Assembly: GCF_900119485.1 (NCBI RefSeq)
Contig: NZ_FPJZ01000001.1
Span: 123,172-187,171, forward strand
Direction of reading: 5' to 3'
DNA length: 64,000 bases
Origin: Thermoactinomyces sp. DSM 45891
Lineage (GTDB): Bacteria > Bacillota > Bacilli > Thermoactinomycetales > Thermoactinomycetaceae
Part shown: positions 61,960 through 64,000 of the stretch, one piece after another
Layout of the letters: every line of letters starts with the position of its first letter
How positions within the stretch are numbered: the first letter of the stretch is position 1
The notes under the pieces: generated by a model
Told to the model about the DNA's origin: nothing
Databases searched by the model: none
Seen by the model: the letters and a program-made list of their open reading frames with translations, nothing else
Translations under genes and position numbers: made by a program

Positions 61960-63147
61960 ATGCATGGCATCAAGACAAAGGAGTCTCAATCCCTTCCGTT
62001 AAATGATAGATATGTCCCTGGATTAGATGGATTAAGAGCATTCGCTGTACTAGCAGTTGTGATTTATCATTTAAAACTAAATCATTTTGCACAGGGGGGA
62101 CTTATTGGAGTAGGAATCTTTTTCGTCCTATCAGGATATCTCATTACTGATATACTCATTACACAGTGGAGAAATAATAGAAAAATTGACTTACATGATT
62201 TCTGGATAAAACGCGCCCGACGATTACTACCCGGGTTACTTTTCTTATTAATCGCTGTTGTGATCGGGATAATAGTATCTAACCCTTCCCGATTAGCAGA
62301 CCTATGGGGAGACCTGCTGGCATCTCTGTTATATATTACGAATTGGTGGTTCATCGTCAGTGACGCATCGTACTTTTCTCATTTCACTGCCCCCTCTCCT
62401 CTACTACACCTTTGGTCTCTAGCAGTAGAAGAGCAGTTTTATCTCATTTGGCCGTTTCTACTAGCATTAGGACTTGGTGTTATTAGAAAACAGAAATGGA
62501 TTGTTATGTTAATCCTATTAGGAGCATTTATCTCTGCGCTGGCTATGGCGCTTCTATATCAACCAGGATTACTTGATCAAAGCCGAATTTATTATGGTAC
62601 CGATACTCGTGCATTCGCTTTACTCATTGGTGCAGCACTCGCTTTTTACTGTCCCATACAAAAGATTCCAGAGAAGATCGCTACTTCCCAGAGCATAAGA
62701 GTAGGCATCAGCCTACTTGGAACAGGAGGATTCATCGCTTTATTATGGATGATCTTGTTTACAAACGAAGTGGATCCTTTTCTTTACAAAGGGGGTATGG
62801 TCCTTCAATGCTTAGCAACCGCGTCTCTCATTATGGCAATTGTTTACCCTTCAGCAAAATGGTTTCATCGGATTTGGGAATGGGCTCCGCTAAAGTGGTT
62901 AGGAATTCGCTCCTACGGGATTTATTTGTGGCATTTCCCTGTACTAGCAATTCCCCTCCCTACCATACTAGAGGGAGAGGAACACTCGATCATTCGTGCT
63001 ATTATTCAGATCTCTGCCATTATCATCATAGCAGCCCTTTCTTGGAAGTTTATTGAAAAACCAATTCGATACAGACATACAAAGTCACATGAAAGCATTC
63101 TAGAAGATCAAAAAAAAATCACAAATATCCCTTCTCGTCCTGTGTGA
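61960..63147 (+). CDS. Acyltransferase-3 family protein (OatA-like membrane part)
   Basis: 395 residues with about ten membrane segments. LDGLRAFAVLAVVIYH near residues 22-37 holds the Arg26 and His37 (R-X10-H) of the acyltransferase-3 family; GIFFVLSGYLIT and SLAVEEQFYLIWP follow. Such proteins pass acetyl groups across the membrane. The C terminus stops after the membrane domain; the SGNH domain that is fused in OatA is a separate upstream gene here. The last codons lie in the terminator. Confidence 0.9.
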   Translation: MHGIKTKESQSLPLNDRYVPGLDGLRAFAVLAVVIYHLKLNHFAQGGLIGVGIFFVLSGYLITDILITQWRNNRKIDLHDFWIKRARRLLPGLLFLLIAVVIGIIVSNPSRLADLWGDLLASLLYITNWWFIVSDASYFSHFTAPSPLLHLWSLAVEEQFYLIWPFLLALGLGVIRKQKWIVMLILLGAFISALAMALLYQPGLLDQSRIYYGTDTRAFALLIGAALAFYCPIQKIPEKIATSQSIRVGISLLGTGGFIALLWMILFTNEVDPFLYKGGMVLQCLATASLIMAIVYPSAKWFHRIWEWAPLKWLGIRSYGIYLWHFPVLAIPLPTILEGEEHSIIRAIIQISAIIIIAALSWKFIEKPIRYRHTKSHESILEDQKKITNIPSRPV

Positions 63148-63163
63148 CAAGAAGGGATATTTG
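63122..63163 (+). terminator. Terminator overlapping the acyltransferase stop
   Basis: Perfect 14-bp hairpin CAAATATCCCTTCT / AGAAGGGATATTTG. The 5' arm is inside the last codons. Confidence 0.8.
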
Positions 63164-63374
63164 CTATCTAACTACCGTACGAATCGCATCCATAAAGCAA
63201 TCTAATTCATAAATAATCCGTTCAAAACACGACCACATCCACGAAAGGAAGCCCTTCAACCAATTGACTGTTTCCCTCCCATTCCTTATAGATCCACAAA
63301 GTACTGATTCTTTAAATATAAGAATATATTTATCCAAAGATTTTTATTCAAAATGAGGGGAGGGGGGTAAATAA

Positions 63375-64000
63375 ATGTCTCAAGCGAATATACCTAACAT
63401 TTCACCCAATATTTCAATTACGAGAGAAGATGCAATCAATCTGTTGCTGTCATCTATTGCGTTGGAAGAGTTGGGTCTTAGCCATATTATTAATGCGGAA
63501 GGCGAAAAGCTTCAATACGTTCTAGGGACTCTACCTGGAGTGTCTGCTACGTTTCAACCCTCCATTACTGACTTACTTGCGATTAATGAAAGCGTACGAG
63601 ACACAATTAATGTAATTGGGAAGAAAGAGTGGATTTTAAATGAAAAATTAGAAAATGTTTTAAATACGGATGTAACAAGAGGGCCTACTGGTTCCGTAGG
63701 ACCAACGGGAGCTACTGGGCCATCAGGAGGGCCTCCAGGACCAATAGGAGTCACAGGATCTCAAGGACCAGCGGGTCCAATTGGACCCACTGGGGCTACA
63801 GGACCATCAGGAGAAACGGGGGCTACAGGACCGACAGGAGCTTTTACTACGGGTGATTTCTTATTTTTGGTTCAAGGTAACTCAGGTACAAACGGAAGCG
63901 TTCCACTTAGTTTTGGAGATACACTAAATTTTATATCAAATACACTAGATATTATCGTAGCACCTGGTTCCGCAAATGTGAGACTAGAAGTTCCTACTGG
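63375..64000 (+). CDS. Collagen-like protein, second copy, 3'-truncated by window edge
   Basis: 208 codons are visible and open to the window end. The N-terminal domain is nearly the same as that of the proteins at 31020 and 30792 (MSQANIPNISPNISITRED; NAEGEKLQYVLGT). A Gly-X-Y region rich in GPT, GAT and GPS spans about residues 103-156, then the start of a beta-rich head. ATG has AGGGGGG upstream. It is probably a spore-surface filament protein; GPT-rich repeats are typical of BclA-type proteins. Confidence 0.88.
   Translation, partial: MSQANIPNISPNISITREDAINLLLSSIALEELGLSHIINAEGEKLQYVLGTLPGVSATFQPSITDLLAINESVRDTINVIGKKEWILNEKLENVLNTDVTRGPTGSVGPTGATGPSGGPPGPIGVTGSQGPAGPIGPTGATGPSGETGATGPTGAFTTGDFLFLVQGNSGTNGSVPLSFGDTLNFISNTLDIIVAPGSANVRLEVPT

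Noticed and set aside
1..64000. CRISPR arrays and rRNA genes
   Set aside because: No regularly spaced repeats and no rRNA-like sequence were seen; tandem patterns are confined to the collagen triplets.

Overview
The window reads as chromosome from a low-to-mid GC, endospore-forming, aerobic member of the Bacillales. Sporulation and germination genes (spoIVA, sleB, ypeB, ypjB, splB), bacillithiol genes (bshA, bshB1), a Bacillus-type menaquinol:cytochrome c reductase (qcrABC) and Bacillus-like gene order support this. Menaquinone genes here belong to the futalosine route (mqnA, a UbiA-type prenyltransferase, ubiX) and sit inside the hepS-menG-hepT block. That, with collagen-like spore-surface-type proteins, points to a Thermoactinomycetaceae-like or related lineage rather than Bacillus proper; the family assignment is inference.

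Layout. 1-3.6 kb: end-of-window fabG, a fabD-type malonyltransferase and an ABC exporter in one minus-strand operon. 3.9-6.2 kb: ku (NHEJ) behind a TPR protein. 6.3-14.2 kb: a long minus-strand housekeeping operon, ypjD-dapB-mgsA-bshB1-bshA-cca-birA-panBCD. 14.3-20.1 kb: yitT/ypjC (plus strand), then ypjB, ypjA, qcrC, qcrB, qcrA, a DUF2487 gene and reoY/ypiB. 20-28.5 kb: a hypothetical gene, coaA, a membrane protein, hisC, a structured 185-nt element, aroB, aroC, a displaced holB and ndk. 28.6-32.1 kb: an AlkD-like protein, lplA, and a divergent pair of a 55-codon gene and a collagen-like gene that share one N-terminal domain.

32-39.9 kb is the accessory region. It holds a 610-residue orphan protein, gene debris, a SMI1/KNR4-like gene, and a 4.04-kb insert bounded by 40-bp direct repeats. 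The insert carries an IS3 remnant, a terminase-small-subunit-like gene, a lipoprotein/lipase pair and a broken dnaB. The whole stretch lies between a partial and a complete copy of a DUF3298 gene. Removing the insert would rejoin the SMI1-like gene to its own terminator.

40-64 kb: a UV-repair pair (pyrimidine-dimer glycosylase and splB), the hepT-mqnA-ubiX-mqnP-menG-hepS menaquinone block, mtrB (TRAP), tRNA-Pro(GGG) with a clear promoter, folE, hbs, spoIVA, small genes, yphF, yphE, gpsA, plsY, der, the YIEGIA pair, rpsA-like, plsC, cmk, ypeB and sleB. It ends with a split OatA-like pair (SGNH lipoprotein plus acyltransferase-3) and the start of a second collagen-like gene.

Most of the window is ordinary core genome. 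The parts most worth a second look are the 32-39.9 kb island, the three-member collagen-associated family, the split O-acetylation pair, two start-site hairpins (splB and the 20.3-kb gene) and the structured element at 24.3 kb. All start-site, promoter and family calls were made by reading the sequence; no database search was run.
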